DNA of 64,000 nucleotides, from assembly GCA_001577345.1 (NCBI GenBank), contig LSLI01000004.1, positions 1-64,000 of the forward strand, given 5' to 3'. Made by a program: the position numbers and the translations under genes. Under the pieces are notes generated by a model that searched no databases, had not been told where the DNA came from, and saw only the letters and a program-made list of their open reading frames with translations. Source of the DNA: Candidatus Gallionella acididurans. Lineage in GTDB: Bacteria > Pseudomonadota > Gammaproteobacteria > Burkholderiales > Gallionellaceae. How positions within the stretch are numbered: the first letter of the stretch is position 1; each line of letters begins with the position of its first letter. Shown one piece after another: positions 36,121 to 45,066 of the stretch.

Positions 36121-36849
36121 TTGAAAACCCAATTGCACAAACTGCTCGCCTATACCGCAACCATCCTGGTGGTCGCGACAGCCCTCACCGTGATGACAGG
36201 CTGCTCACAAAAACCAAGCGCCGAAGAAAGCGCCGCGCAAACCCAGGCAATAGTCGACAAGGCCGTCGCGGAAGCCAAGCAGCAGATCCTTGCCGACCAG
36301 GCCGCGGAAAAAGCCAGGCAGGATGCTGCCGCAGCAGCCCAGGCCGAGGAAAATGCCAAGGCAAAAACCGAACATGAAGCCGCCATTGCCGCCGCGAAGA
36401 AGGAACTCCTCGCCGAACAGCGTGCCGCCGCGAAAAAACCGCGCAGCGCCGAACAACAGGCGGCCGCGAATGGCGCTTATCCGCCACCACCACCCCCGCC
36501 CGGCTATAGAACAGTGTGCGCCAATTGCGGGGTGGTCACTTCCATCAACGCGGTTGAATCAGAAGGCCAGGGATCGGGTTTGGGCGCCATTGCAGGCGGA
36601 CTGGCGGGCGGTTTGCTGGGCAACCAGGTCGGCAATGGAACCGGGCGTGACTTGACGACCATCGCCGGCGCAGTGGGCGGCGCATTTGCCGGCAACAAGA
36701 TCGAGAAAACCGCGAAGAAGACCACGGGTTACGACATTGTCATCAGAATGGATACGGGCACGCAGCATACCGTTCATCAGAATACCGTCCCCGGACTTGC
36801 GATCGGACAGAGGGTCAAAATTGAAAATGGCGTGGCCGTTGCAAATTGA
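36121..36849 (+). CDS. Glycine-zipper 2TM lipoprotein (SlyB/Rickettsia 17-kDa antigen type)
   Basis: A 242-residue lipoprotein. A TTG start at 36121 is supported by TAAGGAG seven bases upstream. The lipobox is LTVMTGC. Residues about 35-115 are an Ala/Lys/Glu-rich coiled-coil tract (EAKQQILADQAAEKARQDA). A Pro-rich hinge and a VCANCGVV pair follow. The glycine-zipper domain (GLGAIAGGLAGGLLGNQVG, then TIAGAVGGAFAGNKIEK) comes next, and the end resembles the SlyB C-terminus (QHTVHQNTVPGLAIGQRV). It is probably outer-membrane anchored, with an envelope-integrity role. The track start (35959) has no support. It is followed by a strong terminator. Confidence 0.85.
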   Translation: MKTQLHKLLAYTATILVVATALTVMTGCSQKPSAEESAAQTQAIVDKAVAEAKQQILADQAAEKARQDAAAAAQAEENAKAKTEHEAAIAAAKKELLAEQRAAAKKPRSAEQQAAANGAYPPPPPPPGYRTVCANCGVVTSINAVESEGQGSGLGAIAGGLAGGLLGNQVGNGTGRDLTTIAGAVGGAFAGNKIEKTAKKTTGYDIVIRMDTGTQHTVHQNTVPGLAIGQRVKIENGVAVAN

Positions 36850-36919
36850 CAGCCTGAATATTGGGGTGCGTTACTTGGTGCCGGCTTTGCAAGCGGCTTG
36901 ATGTTTCGCAGCATGGGCG

Positions 36920-36953
36920 GCGCGCCGGTTGATAGCCGGCGCGCTGTTTTTTT
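36920..36953 (+). terminator. Rho-independent terminator after the glycine-zipper lipoprotein gene
   Basis: GCGCGCCGG and CCGGCGCGC form a perfect 9-bp stem around TTGATAG, followed at once by a run of seven T. Confidence 0.85.
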
Positions 36954-36982
36954 CAGGCTGCTGCGGCCCCGATCAGCCCCGC

Positions 36983-37327
36983 TTATTCCGTCACCAGTGT
37001 AACCCTGGTTTCCGCGGTCGCCTTGTCGATATCCAGGCGGATTTCACAGTATTCGGTGTTTTCGCTGACCGGGGTGGGGTCGTCCGCGCAACTGCATCCG
37101 CCTATCACGCCGCTGTACAGGATTCCCGCCCTGACACGGATCAGGTCTTCCGACTCTGCAATGTTATTGATCATCACCGTGATGGGTTCGGCTGTCACAT
37201 GGCTGCTGATCGACAAGCCCTGCTGCAAAGGCAGCCGGTCGGCGCCCAGCAGCTCGATTTCCCGTTTCAGGATATCCCCGAATCCGGGCGTGCCCCAGGC
37301 GCTCAATGCCTTATGAAGTTGAATCAT
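36983..37327 (-). CDS. Conserved hypothetical protein with a GCSCADDPTP motif
   Basis: A 114-residue soluble protein. Notable features are LHKALSAWGTPGFGDILKRE at the N-terminus, GVIGGCSCADDPTP (residues about 77-90, two cysteines) and EYCEIRLDIDKATAETRV. The cysteine cluster could bind a metal, but no known fold is evident to me. It stands alone between the lipoprotein terminator and a repeat element. The ribosome-binding site is weak. Confidence 0.65.
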   Translation of the reverse strand: MIQLHKALSAWGTPGFGDILKREIELLGADRLPLQQGLSISSHVTAEPITVMINNIAESEDLIRVRAGILYSGVIGGCSCADDPTPVSENTEYCEIRLDIDKATAETRVTLVTE

Positions 37328-37684
37328 CTTGAAAACACTGATTCGCCACAGAGAACACAGAGAGGAAACAATTGGTTGCCGTAAATATTGATATCACCCA
37401 TCAGGTGAACCGGAAAATCAACTGGAACCCGCTTCATCTCTGTGTTCTCTGTGGCTTGAATTGTGGTTTTTAGGATCATGGTATCGTCACCTGCATGCTT
37501 GCCGCTGACAGACATCGCGGCAGCGATGGAGCAATTTTACCGGTATCCCGTTGGTTCTGGATATAACAGAATCACCGGGTTTTTGTCTCCCGGGCTACAG
37601 CCCGCTTGATCAAGAAGCGCCGGTGCCGGGCGATGAATCGATTCTGCTGCCTTCCCCTTAACAAGTCACGTGTATCATCACCCC
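37328..37684. repeat. Gap with a CACAGAGAACACAGAG inverted-repeat element
   Basis: GCCACAGAGAACACAGAGA (about 37342-37360) and its exact reverse complement (about 37436-37454) are 19-bp terminal repeats enclosing about 75 bp, a MITE-like unit of about 113 bp. The rest of the 357-bp gap (37455-37684) holds no gene I can support. Confidence 0.8.
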
Positions 37685-38545
37685 ATGAAAATCCCCAAAA
37701 GAATCGAACCGCTTGTCGAGGACGGCGTGGTTGACAGCGTCCTGCGCCAGCTGATGAGCGGAAAGGAAGCCATGGTCTATGTCGTCCAGTGCGGCGGCGA
37801 GATACGTTGCGCAAAGGTATACAAGGAAGCCAACCAGCGCGGCTTCCACCAAGCCGTCCACTATACCGAAGGCCGCAAGGTCAAGAACAGCCGCCAGGCG
37901 CGCGCGATGGAAAAAGGCTCCCGCTATGGCCGCAAGGAACAGGAATCGGCCTGGCAGCGATCCGAGGTTGACGCCCTGTACAAACTCGCCGCAGCCGGAG
38001 TGCGCGTGCCGCACCCCTACGGATTTTACGAGGGCGTGCTGCTGATGGAACTGGTGTCGGACGAAAATGGCGCGCCGGCTCCCAGGCTCAACGACCTGGA
38101 GCTCTCTGAACAGCAAGCCCGGGAATTTCATGCCACGCTGATCCGGCAGGTGGTGTTGATGCTGTGCGCAGGCATCGTTCACGGTGACCTGTCCGAATTC
38201 AACATACTCGTCGACAGCCATGGTCCGGTCATCATCGACCTGCCCCAGGCGGTGGATGCCTCCGCAAACAACAATGCCAGCCGCATGCTGGAACGGGACG
38301 TCGACAACCTGGCAAATTACTTCGGCCAATTTGTCCCGGAACTGAAAGCCACACAGTACGGCAAGGAAATATGGGCGCTCTACCAGCGCGGCGAATTGTT
38401 TCCCGACACACCGTTGACCGGCAGTTTCAAGCTGGACGAAAAAACGGCTGACGTGCGTGCCGTGATGCGCGAGATAGATTCCGCGCGCGACGATCATGCG
38501 GCCAAACTGCGCTACCAGCAGCTCAAGAGAGAAGAAGGCCGTTAA
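37685..38545 (+). CDS. RIO1-family serine/threonine kinase-like protein
   Basis: A 286-residue protein with the RIO kinase layout: a P-loop-like SGKEAMVYVVQCGGEIRCAKVYK, the catalytic loop GIVHGDLSEFNILVD (HGDLSEFN is diagnostic of RIO) and the metal-binding VIIDLPQAVDA. Bacterial RIO proteins are usually of unknown target; in archaea and eukaryotes RIO1 acts in ribosome maturation. The start at 37685 gives MKIPKRIEPLVEDG. It is convergent with the AEC transporter, 43 bp apart. Confidence 0.9.
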   Translation: MKIPKRIEPLVEDGVVDSVLRQLMSGKEAMVYVVQCGGEIRCAKVYKEANQRGFHQAVHYTEGRKVKNSRQARAMEKGSRYGRKEQESAWQRSEVDALYKLAAAGVRVPHPYGFYEGVLLMELVSDENGAPAPRLNDLELSEQQAREFHATLIRQVVLMLCAGIVHGDLSEFNILVDSHGPVIIDLPQAVDASANNNASRMLERDVDNLANYFGQFVPELKATQYGKEIWALYQRGELFPDTPLTGSFKLDEKTADVRAVMREIDSARDDHAAKLRYQQLKREEGR

Positions 38546-38588
38546 GCTGTGCGCGTCCCTTCGGTCACCCTGATCTTTTTCCGCTGAT

Positions 38589-39485
38589 TCACAAGCCCAT
38601 CAGCAGCAGCCACAGCGGCAACGTCAGCGCGGACAGCAGCGTACTCAGCATCACCTGCGCGGCGATCGTGTCGCCGTCGCCGCCCATGCGTTTCGCCAGC
38701 ACATAAGCCACCGTGGACACCGGCAGCGCCGCCAGCAATACGACGATGTGAAAATACACGCCGCTCAGTCCGAATGCCCTGGCCAGCCCCCATGCAATCG
38801 CGGGCAACACCAGCAGCTTCACTGTCACGCCATACCACAGCGTGCCGGCATGCCTGTTCAGCCCCTGCATGCGCAGTCCCGCACCGACGACGACCAGACC
38901 CAGCGGCAGCGAGGCTTGCGACAGCAATCCCAGCATCGCGTCCAGCATGCCCGGCAAATGCCAGCCGCAGAGACTGAACGTGATACCGCCCGCGGTCGCG
39001 ACGATCAGCGGGTTGAGCAGGATCTCCTTGAGCCAGTGGCTCTCGCTGTGGCGCGCCAGCATCAGCACCGCGGCAACGTTGGCGAGGGGCACCATGAAGC
39101 CGATCAATATCCCGATCGCGGCGAGCCCCGCGTGCCCGTGCAACCCACCCGCGATCGCAAGGCCTACATAGCTGTTGAAACGGAATGAAGTCTGGAAAGT
39201 CGCCGAGTACACTTTCGGCGGAGCATGAACCAGGTATTTCGCGGAGTAGCCGAGCACGATGCCCGAACACATGAACAGCGCGGCGACGGACAGCATCGGC
39301 GTCGCCGCACCCAGATCGACCTCGAAATGTGAAAGCGTGCTGAACAGCAGCGCGGGGAAAAACACGTGGTAGACCAGCCGGTCCATCTGCGGCCAGAAAT
39401 CCTCGCGCAAACCAAACCAGCGGCGCATGGACACGCCCAGCAGGATAAGCAGGAAGATCGGAACAATGATACGCGCGACAAACAT
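38589..39485 (-). CDS. AEC-family (auxin efflux carrier-like) transporter
   Basis: A 298-residue membrane protein with about ten hydrophobic helices in two halves (IIVPIFLLILLGVSMRRW; LGLVVVGAGLRMQG; AALPVSTVAYVLAKRMGG). The final SxxxAxxLA motif is common in the AEC family, which exports small organic anions such as malate or malonate in bacteria. The substrate cannot be told here. It follows the glutaredoxin gene by 22 bp in the same direction. Confidence 0.85.
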   Translation of the reverse strand: MFVARIIVPIFLLILLGVSMRRWFGLREDFWPQMDRLVYHVFFPALLFSTLSHFEVDLGAATPMLSVAALFMCSGIVLGYSAKYLVHAPPKVYSATFQTSFRFNSYVGLAIAGGLHGHAGLAAIGILIGFMVPLANVAAVLMLARHSESHWLKEILLNPLIVATAGGITFSLCGWHLPGMLDAMLGLLSQASLPLGLVVVGAGLRMQGLNRHAGTLWYGVTVKLLVLPAIAWGLARAFGLSGVYFHIVVLLAALPVSTVAYVLAKRMGGDGDTIAAQVMLSTLLSALTLPLWLLLMGL

Positions 39486-39507
39486 GATTATTCAGCACCC
39501 CTTATAT

Positions 39508-39747
39508 TCATTTTATATTTGCCGCCCGCCCCGCCAGCACATTCAGCGCCGCCTCGTCGAAAGGCCAATCAAGCTCCGCCCCGCTGTCAGCACGCCGCAC
39601 CACGGGAATGCGCATGCCGTATTTTTCAAGCAGCGCCTCATCTTCCGCAATGTCGATATATTCGGTCGTCAACCCTGCAGCATGAAGCACCGCCCCGGCC
39701 TGTTCGCACAAATGGCAGTATCGGGTTCCGTATAGCAACAGTTTCAT
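39508..39747 (-). CDS. Glutaredoxin-family protein
   Basis: A 79-residue thioredoxin-fold protein, MKLLLYGTRYCHLCEQAGAV with a CxxC at residues 11-14, cis-proline in RIPVVRRADSG and a shortened C-terminal helix. These small proteins (often annotated glutaredoxin family or DUF836) reduce disulfides in the cytosol. The upstream extension of the track ORF lacks homology. The 177 bp between it and the next gene upstream hold nothing I can name. Confidence 0.85.
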   Translation of the reverse strand: MKLLLYGTRYCHLCEQAGAVLHAAGLTTEYIDIAEDEALLEKYGMRIPVVRRADSGAELDWPFDEAALNVLAGRAANIK

Positions 39748-39924
39748 TTCCGCCTCTGCATGCACGGGAGTTGTTCCAGCCGGCCGAGACTCCCGGCCCC
39801 GCGCAACACCAGCATGATCAGCCATGCCGCTGACTGCACGGGAATGCGCTTGTCGTGGCGGCATGAAAAGTTGGGGGAGTTTTGCCCGGTGCACCGGCTC
39901 TCATCGTAGCGCTGTCGGCCATTG

Positions 39925-41094
39925 CTATTCCTTGGTCCAGTAGGCGGTGGCGATCCCCTCGCCAAGATCGGCCTCGACCAGACGGCGGCGCACCTCAAGC
40001 AGGTGCGCGATCAATGCGGGTTCGTGCCTGGCGTAGGCTTCGGCATCCGGGACGCGGTTCACCACGACACCGAGCAGCTCGGTGATCGCGTTGCCGATGG
40101 AGTTCTGGCTAATGGTCACGATCAGTTTTCCGGCATCATTGCGGTAGATAAGCTGCTTGAATGCGGGTTGCCAGCGTATCGCATTCGCATATTTTGCATC
40201 CACGATGCACAGGTCGCGCACCTTCTTCGCCGTCTTCATGAAATCATTGTTGAATAGCAGCACGCTTTCCACCTGTTCCGGAAAATAGACATCAGGCAGC
40301 ATAGCCGCGTTGTGCGTGGAAACCTGGGAAAAGAAGCTGCGATAAAAATCTATGAAACCTTTCAGCACCTCGTCGTATTCCCTCCAGAAATGCACGTCCC
40401 TGAGCGCACCCGCCCCGCCCTGTATCTCCCAGCTGGGCAAGCCCTGCGGATATCCGGTCAGGGCGATGCGGGCATCCGCCCCGCTGGCAGGCTTGAGGAT
40501 GCGCAGGTTCAGCGCCCTGTCGAAGAACTCGCGGTACACGTCGCGCATGTATGCCTGAAACAGGCTGTGCTGGCCGCCGTCGGTCAGGTTGGGATTGCCG
40601 GCATCGGCCGGCCTGGCGTTGCGCAATGCCTCCATCGGAAAAACGACAAAGTGGTTGTGCAGCATGCGGATGCTGGGCACGCCGGCAGAAGTCAGCGGCC
40701 AGGTCGCATCCAGGCTCGCTTCACCGGCCAGGATCAGCGCCTCCCCGGGATCGGGATACTGTTCCAGCATGTAATCGATGATAATCTGGTTCATCCTGTT
40801 CCACACATGCTTGACGTTGTCCGCCACCTGCGTGCGCCGCACCGGCCGTCCCAGCGGATTGAGTATGGTCTTGGACGTGTTGTAGATGATGGAGCAATCG
40901 AACTCGGTGCTGTGTCCCAGCGCCTTGCGATACAACAGCAGGTTTTCCGGATTGGTCAGCAGGCCGTTGTTGTTCGCCAGGTCGTTCAGGTTTTCCGTGC
41001 TGTTGAAAAACTCGTTGTGTTTCATCCCCTCGGGGACTTCCAGCGGGATAGCCCTGAAAGGTGTGACTATTTCGCGCGGGCCGGTTTGCATCAT
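39925..41094 (-). CDS. Unrecognised 389-residue conserved-looking protein
   Basis: A soluble protein without signal peptide or membrane helices. The start is at ATG 41094 or 41091, both close behind a GGAG; the track GTG at 41121 is less likely. A possible HIT-like stretch, IRMLHNHFVVFP (about residues 160-175), carries His-x-His, and ISQNSIGNAITELLGV and RFVEADLGEG-like ends are regular. A galactose-1-phosphate uridylyltransferase or nucleotide phosphorylase relation is only a guess. Codon use matches its neighbours, so it does not look foreign. pepD lies 79 bp upstream in the same direction. Confidence 0.75.
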   Translation of the reverse strand: MMQTGPREIVTPFRAIPLEVPEGMKHNEFFNSTENLNDLANNNGLLTNPENLLLYRKALGHSTEFDCSIIYNTSKTILNPLGRPVRRTQVADNVKHVWNRMNQIIIDYMLEQYPDPGEALILAGEASLDATWPLTSAGVPSIRMLHNHFVVFPMEALRNARPADAGNPNLTDGGQHSLFQAYMRDVYREFFDRALNLRILKPASGADARIALTGYPQGLPSWEIQGGAGALRDVHFWREYDEVLKGFIDFYRSFFSQVSTHNAAMLPDVYFPEQVESVLLFNNDFMKTAKKVRDLCIVDAKYANAIRWQPAFKQLIYRNDAGKLIVTISQNSIGNAITELLGVVVNRVPDAEAYARHEPALIAHLLEVRRRLVEADLGEGIATAYWTKE

Positions 41095-41173
41095 GTCACT
41101 CCTGTCTTGTATTGTTGTCACGGGATACGCCGGGATTTCTGCCCTGGATTTCTGCCCTGGATTCCGCCAGGAC

Positions 41174-42643
41174 CTAAGCCTTCGCCATTGTTTTCAACAC
41201 TGCCTTGAGCAATTGCCAGCAGCGCCCGACGGATTCAATTTCCACGCTTTCGCCGGGCGCGTGCGCGCCGCGAATGTCGGGGCCGAACGAGATCATGTCC
41301 AGATGCGGGTGGCTGGCAGCGAGCAGGCCGCATTCCAGCCCGGCATGGATCACCTGCAACGATGCGGGCCGGCCGAATTGTTCCCGGTACACCTGCTGGC
41401 ACAGCCCGAGCAGGGATGATGACGGGTCCGGCGTCCAGCCCGGATACGCGCCGTCCTTATAGGCCTGCAAACCGTGAGCAGTGGCATAGGAGACCAGCTT
41501 GTCGGCCAGCGCATCCGCGCGCGCGTCCTGCAGCGAACGCACCTTGAAGGTCGCGCGGAACGCGCCGTGCTCCAGCGCAACCACGCCGAGATTGGATGAG
41601 GTATCCGTCACGCCGGGAAAGTCACCGCTGATACTCGCGACTCCGTTGACGGCGCTGTCGAGGAAGGCGAGCAGGCTATCCTGTTCGGTGCGCGGGATGG
41701 AGTTGTCCGGTGGCGTGTCGTAGTGCTCGCACGCAAACGACACGTTCGCATCCGTCTCGGCGAACCGCGCCCGCCATGCCTGATGCCGATGCCGTACCCA
41801 CTCGTCGATATTCGATGCGAAGACGATGGGCAGTGCGCACACGGCGCGGGCCTCGCGCGGGATCGCGTTGCGCGCGGTGCCGCCTTTCAATGCGATCAGG
41901 CACACGTCGGTGTGCGCGGACAGGTCGCGCAGCGCCTCCGCCAGCAGCTTGATCGCATTGCCGCGCCCGAGATGAATGTCGATGCCGGAATGGCCGCCGC
42001 GCAGGCCGGACACTTCAAACTGCAGCAGCGCATAATCCGCCGGCAAGTATTGCTGTGTGCATTCGTGGCGCACTTCCACATCCACGCCGCCCGCGCAGCC
42101 CAGATAGAAATGTCCCCACTCCTCGGTGTCGAGGTTGATCAGCGTCTTGCCCAGCAAGGCGCCGGGCGCCAGCCCGCGCGCACCATCCATGCCGGATTCC
42201 TCGTTGACGGTAAGCAGCACCTCCAGCGGCGGATGGATCAGGCCGGTCTCTTCCAGCGCGGCCAGCGCGAGCGCGACCCCGATGCCGTTGTCAGCGCCCA
42301 GTGTGGTGTCCTGCGCCACCACCCAGCCATCGCGCACCACGGTGTTTATCGGGTCGCGCTCGAAGTCATGCGGAGTCCCGGCATTGACCTGGCACACCAT
42401 GTCGAGGTGGCCCTGCAGTATCACGCCGGGCACGGACTCGCAGCCGGGACTCGCGGGCTTCTTCAGGATCAGGTTGCCCGCGCCATCAACGATGGCTTCA
42501 ATGCCGCGCCCCTGCGCCCATGCGACCAGATGCTCGCGCAGCGCGGCCTCGCGATACGAGGCACGCGGTATCGCGCACAGCGTGGCGAAGTGCGCCCAGA
42601 CGGAAGCCGGTTGCAGGTTTGCAAGGTTGCTGGTCGTTACCAT
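41174..42643 (-). CDS. pepD: Aminoacyl-histidine dipeptidase
   Basis: A 489-residue M20-family di-zinc peptidase that cleaves Xaa-His dipeptides such as carnosine. Metal ligands are visible in LQGHLDMVCQ and TLGADNGIG, and the catalytic/metal acidic pair in NEESGMDGARGL. GLRGGHSGIDIHLGRGNAIK marks the dimerisation lid domain. The start MVTTSNLANLQPASVWAHF (42643) fits the family; the track extension does not. It is divergent from the HD-GYP gene across 285 bp. Confidence 0.92.
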   Translation of the reverse strand: MVTTSNLANLQPASVWAHFATLCAIPRASYREAALREHLVAWAQGRGIEAIVDGAGNLILKKPASPGCESVPGVILQGHLDMVCQVNAGTPHDFERDPINTVVRDGWVVAQDTTLGADNGIGVALALAALEETGLIHPPLEVLLTVNEESGMDGARGLAPGALLGKTLINLDTEEWGHFYLGCAGGVDVEVRHECTQQYLPADYALLQFEVSGLRGGHSGIDIHLGRGNAIKLLAEALRDLSAHTDVCLIALKGGTARNAIPREARAVCALPIVFASNIDEWVRHRHQAWRARFAETDANVSFACEHYDTPPDNSIPRTEQDSLLAFLDSAVNGVASISGDFPGVTDTSSNLGVVALEHGAFRATFKVRSLQDARADALADKLVSYATAHGLQAYKDGAYPGWTPDPSSSLLGLCQQVYREQFGRPASLQVIHAGLECGLLAASHPHLDMISFGPDIRGAHAPGESVEIESVGRCWQLLKAVLKTMAKA

Positions 42644-42928
42644 GGAAGAATTAGCGTGTATCGCCTGAGCGGTGTTGTGTAGACTCAACGCGTATTCTAG
42701 CTCAGCATCGCATTCTGGAATGAACCTTGAAACGGTTATGGGCGACGGCAGGGATTCCTGAAAATTTTTCCATGAGCCCAAAAGTCATATCGAATGATTT
42801 CTGCAAACCACACGGCTCCAGGCCTGCCGGCAAACAGTTGTTTGGCGATACCCGGCGTGATTGTTGGCTTTGTTGCGTTAACGTGCTATTTTTTCAGTAT
42901 CCCGGGTGGATTCCCAAACTGCGCACTC

Positions 42929-44176
42929 ATGCAAAACATTCACAAAAAAATCGTCAAGCGCCTGCTGCTGGGGTGGTTATCGCTGTCCCTGATAATCAGC
43001 GGAGCGGTGTTCTACCTGAAAATGAACGGGGTGGACGAGCTGGTGCTTGGCCTGGCGGTGAAAGAATCGCGATCCTTTACCGCCGGATTTGACCGGGCCG
43101 GAGCCGGTCAGGTGGAAATGCTGAAACGAAAAGCCGACGAATTCCTCAAGGGGCATTTTATTGTTCTCGATCTCTACGATGAACACAAAAAATTAATTCT
43201 GCGGGAAGCAAGCCCGGGCAGGGAGATGGTCGAGCAAAGGCTCGAACAGTATGTTCACCATTTCCCGATGGAGAACACCCGCTATTACAAAAAACTCTGG
43301 ATCGACAGGCAATTGTTCCTGCAGGTGCTGTTGCCTCTCCAGGATAAACGCGGAGATCTGGTCGGTTATTTCGAGGGTGTCTACCAGGTTGATGCCGAAA
43401 CCCTGCACAATATCGAAGCCGATATCATCCGCACCCTGCTCCTGGTGGTGGTGGTGGTCCTCATCACCGCCATCATGCTCTACCCCATTATCATTTCCCT
43501 CAACCGCGGGCTGATCAATCTCGCCACCGACCTGCTTAAAAGCCATATCGAGTTGATGGATGTGCTGGGCAGCGCCATCGCCGAACGGGATTCCGACACC
43601 AACAGCCACAATTACCGGGTCACCCTTTACGCGATTCGCCTCGCCGAGACGCTGGGGCTGTCCAGCCCGCAGATACGCAACCTGATTGCCGGCGCATTCC
43701 TGCACGACGTGGGCAAAATCGGTATTCGCGACAATATCCTGCTCAAGCCCGCCAGCCTGTCCGATACGGAATTTGAAGTGATGCGCGGTCATGTGCTGCT
43801 GGGAGTGGATATCATCAGCAAATCCAACTGGCTGGCCGGGGCGAGGGAGGTGGTAGAGTTCCACCACGAAAAATTCGATGGCAGCGGCTATATGAAGGGG
43901 CTGAAGGGGAAGGAAATTCCCCTGAACGCCCGTATCTTCGCGATTGTCGACGTGTTCGACGCGCTCACTTCTAAGCGTCCGTACAAGGAACCCTTCGGTT
44001 TCGGGGAAACAATGGACACCCTGCAACGCGACAGCGGCAGTCGCTTCGATCCCGAACTGTTATCCACCTTCTGCGGCATTGCCTATCCCCTTTACCAGGA
44101 GATCAGCCGCGCCGACGACAGCACGCTGAAGGCATTGCTGAACCGGTCGGTCAGCAAACATTTCCTCAACGGTTGA
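42929..44176 (+). CDS. Membrane-bound HD-GYP cyclic-di-GMP phosphodiesterase with a GYM variant
   Basis: A 415-residue protein. Two transmembrane helices (LLLGWLSLSLIISGAVFYL near 10-30 and LLLVVVVVLITAIMLYPIII near 175-195) bracket a periplasmic sensor of about 140 residues. The HD-GYP domain (about 215-380) has AFLHDVGKIGIRDNIL, GHVLLGVDII, and HHEKFDGSGYMKGLKGKEIP. The canonical GYP is GYM here; metal-binding His/Asp residues are kept. DVFDALTSKRPYKEP is also typical. It should hydrolyse cyclic-di-GMP, although the GYP change might alter partner binding. The start at 42929 gives MQNIHKKIVKR. Confidence 0.9.
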   Translation: MQNIHKKIVKRLLLGWLSLSLIISGAVFYLKMNGVDELVLGLAVKESRSFTAGFDRAGAGQVEMLKRKADEFLKGHFIVLDLYDEHKKLILREASPGREMVEQRLEQYVHHFPMENTRYYKKLWIDRQLFLQVLLPLQDKRGDLVGYFEGVYQVDAETLHNIEADIIRTLLLVVVVVLITAIMLYPIIISLNRGLINLATDLLKSHIELMDVLGSAIAERDSDTNSHNYRVTLYAIRLAETLGLSSPQIRNLIAGAFLHDVGKIGIRDNILLKPASLSDTEFEVMRGHVLLGVDIISKSNWLAGAREVVEFHHEKFDGSGYMKGLKGKEIPLNARIFAIVDVFDALTSKRPYKEPFGFGETMDTLQRDSGSRFDPELLSTFCGIAYPLYQEISRADDSTLKALLNRSVSKHFLNG

Positions 44177-44294
44177 CGGGGCCGTTTCACATCACAACAA
44201 GGGGTCGCATGACTTTGAGGCTCGTGCGGCCTGGCTGGCTGAATTTCCGCGCAGTTTCAGTGTTGTGTGTTTAAACGCACCCCGTCCGGATGCG

Positions 44295-44852
44295 TTACTT
44301 GTCATAAACGCCTGTTATTGTCCCGCCAAGGGTGGAATCAAAATCGCGCAGGTCTTTGTCAGCATCCCAACCGTAAGCCGGACAAACAGTGTGGCCTATC
44401 CCGACACCCCCCATCCAGTAACATTTTTTGTCACCCGGCACAGAAGCGATTTCAATGACTCTGCCAAGCCCTCCCTTTTCCGCCTGCACCTTCAAAAATG
44501 TACACCCGCCGGATTCGATTCCATTGCATGGTTGAATTTGTTGGTCCTTTGGAATCAGGACTAAAATTTTGGCCATAGCCAACGCTTTTCTTTGCGGGTT
44601 GATAACACCCAAGACATAATCATCCTGGTGGGCGCATCGTTTATCGGCATTCTGAATCGCGTCGCAGGCAAATTTTACGGTATTGTCCGAAGCGGGCAGT
44701 TTGAGCAACGGGCCATAAAGAATCCCGCTATCATTTTTTGCCAGTTCTTGGCCGTAATCCGCGGTGCCGGCCGCGAGGCTGGATGAAAAGGTCGAACATC
44801 CTTCCAGTCCCGCCAGCGCCATTAGCATCGCCAGCAAATAAATTTTCCTCAT
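44295..44852 (-). CDS. Hypothetical lipoprotein
   Basis: A 185-residue protein with a clear lipoprotein signal (LLAMLMALAGLEGC, Cys19). The mature part has six further cysteines (for example KRCAHQDDY, QPCNGIESGGCTF, KKCYWMGG and HTVCPAYGW), which may form disulfides. I do not recognise a family. It is monocistronic, convergent with the HD-GYP gene. It likely sits in the outer membrane because no Asp follows the Cys. Confidence 0.75.
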   Translation of the reverse strand: MRKIYLLAMLMALAGLEGCSTFSSSLAAGTADYGQELAKNDSGILYGPLLKLPASDNTVKFACDAIQNADKRCAHQDDYVLGVINPQRKALAMAKILVLIPKDQQIQPCNGIESGGCTFLKVQAEKGGLGRVIEIASVPGDKKCYWMGGVGIGHTVCPAYGWDADKDLRDFDSTLGGTITGVYDK

Positions 44853-45066
44853 TTTCGCATCCTCATGTGATCAGCTGGCCCCGGTAATCCGGACAGAAAC
44901 TACGCATCCCGGAGGGTAAACCGCATCCCGGAACTACCCCCGTGTTCAGGCTGCCAGCGGTAATGCCCGGACACCATGTATATATGTGGTCAGGTGTTCC
45001 GTTATTCAAGCCCCGGCAAATGAGGGTGTCCCGGAATCACCCGCCCCGTCTGCTATCATCGCGCCC

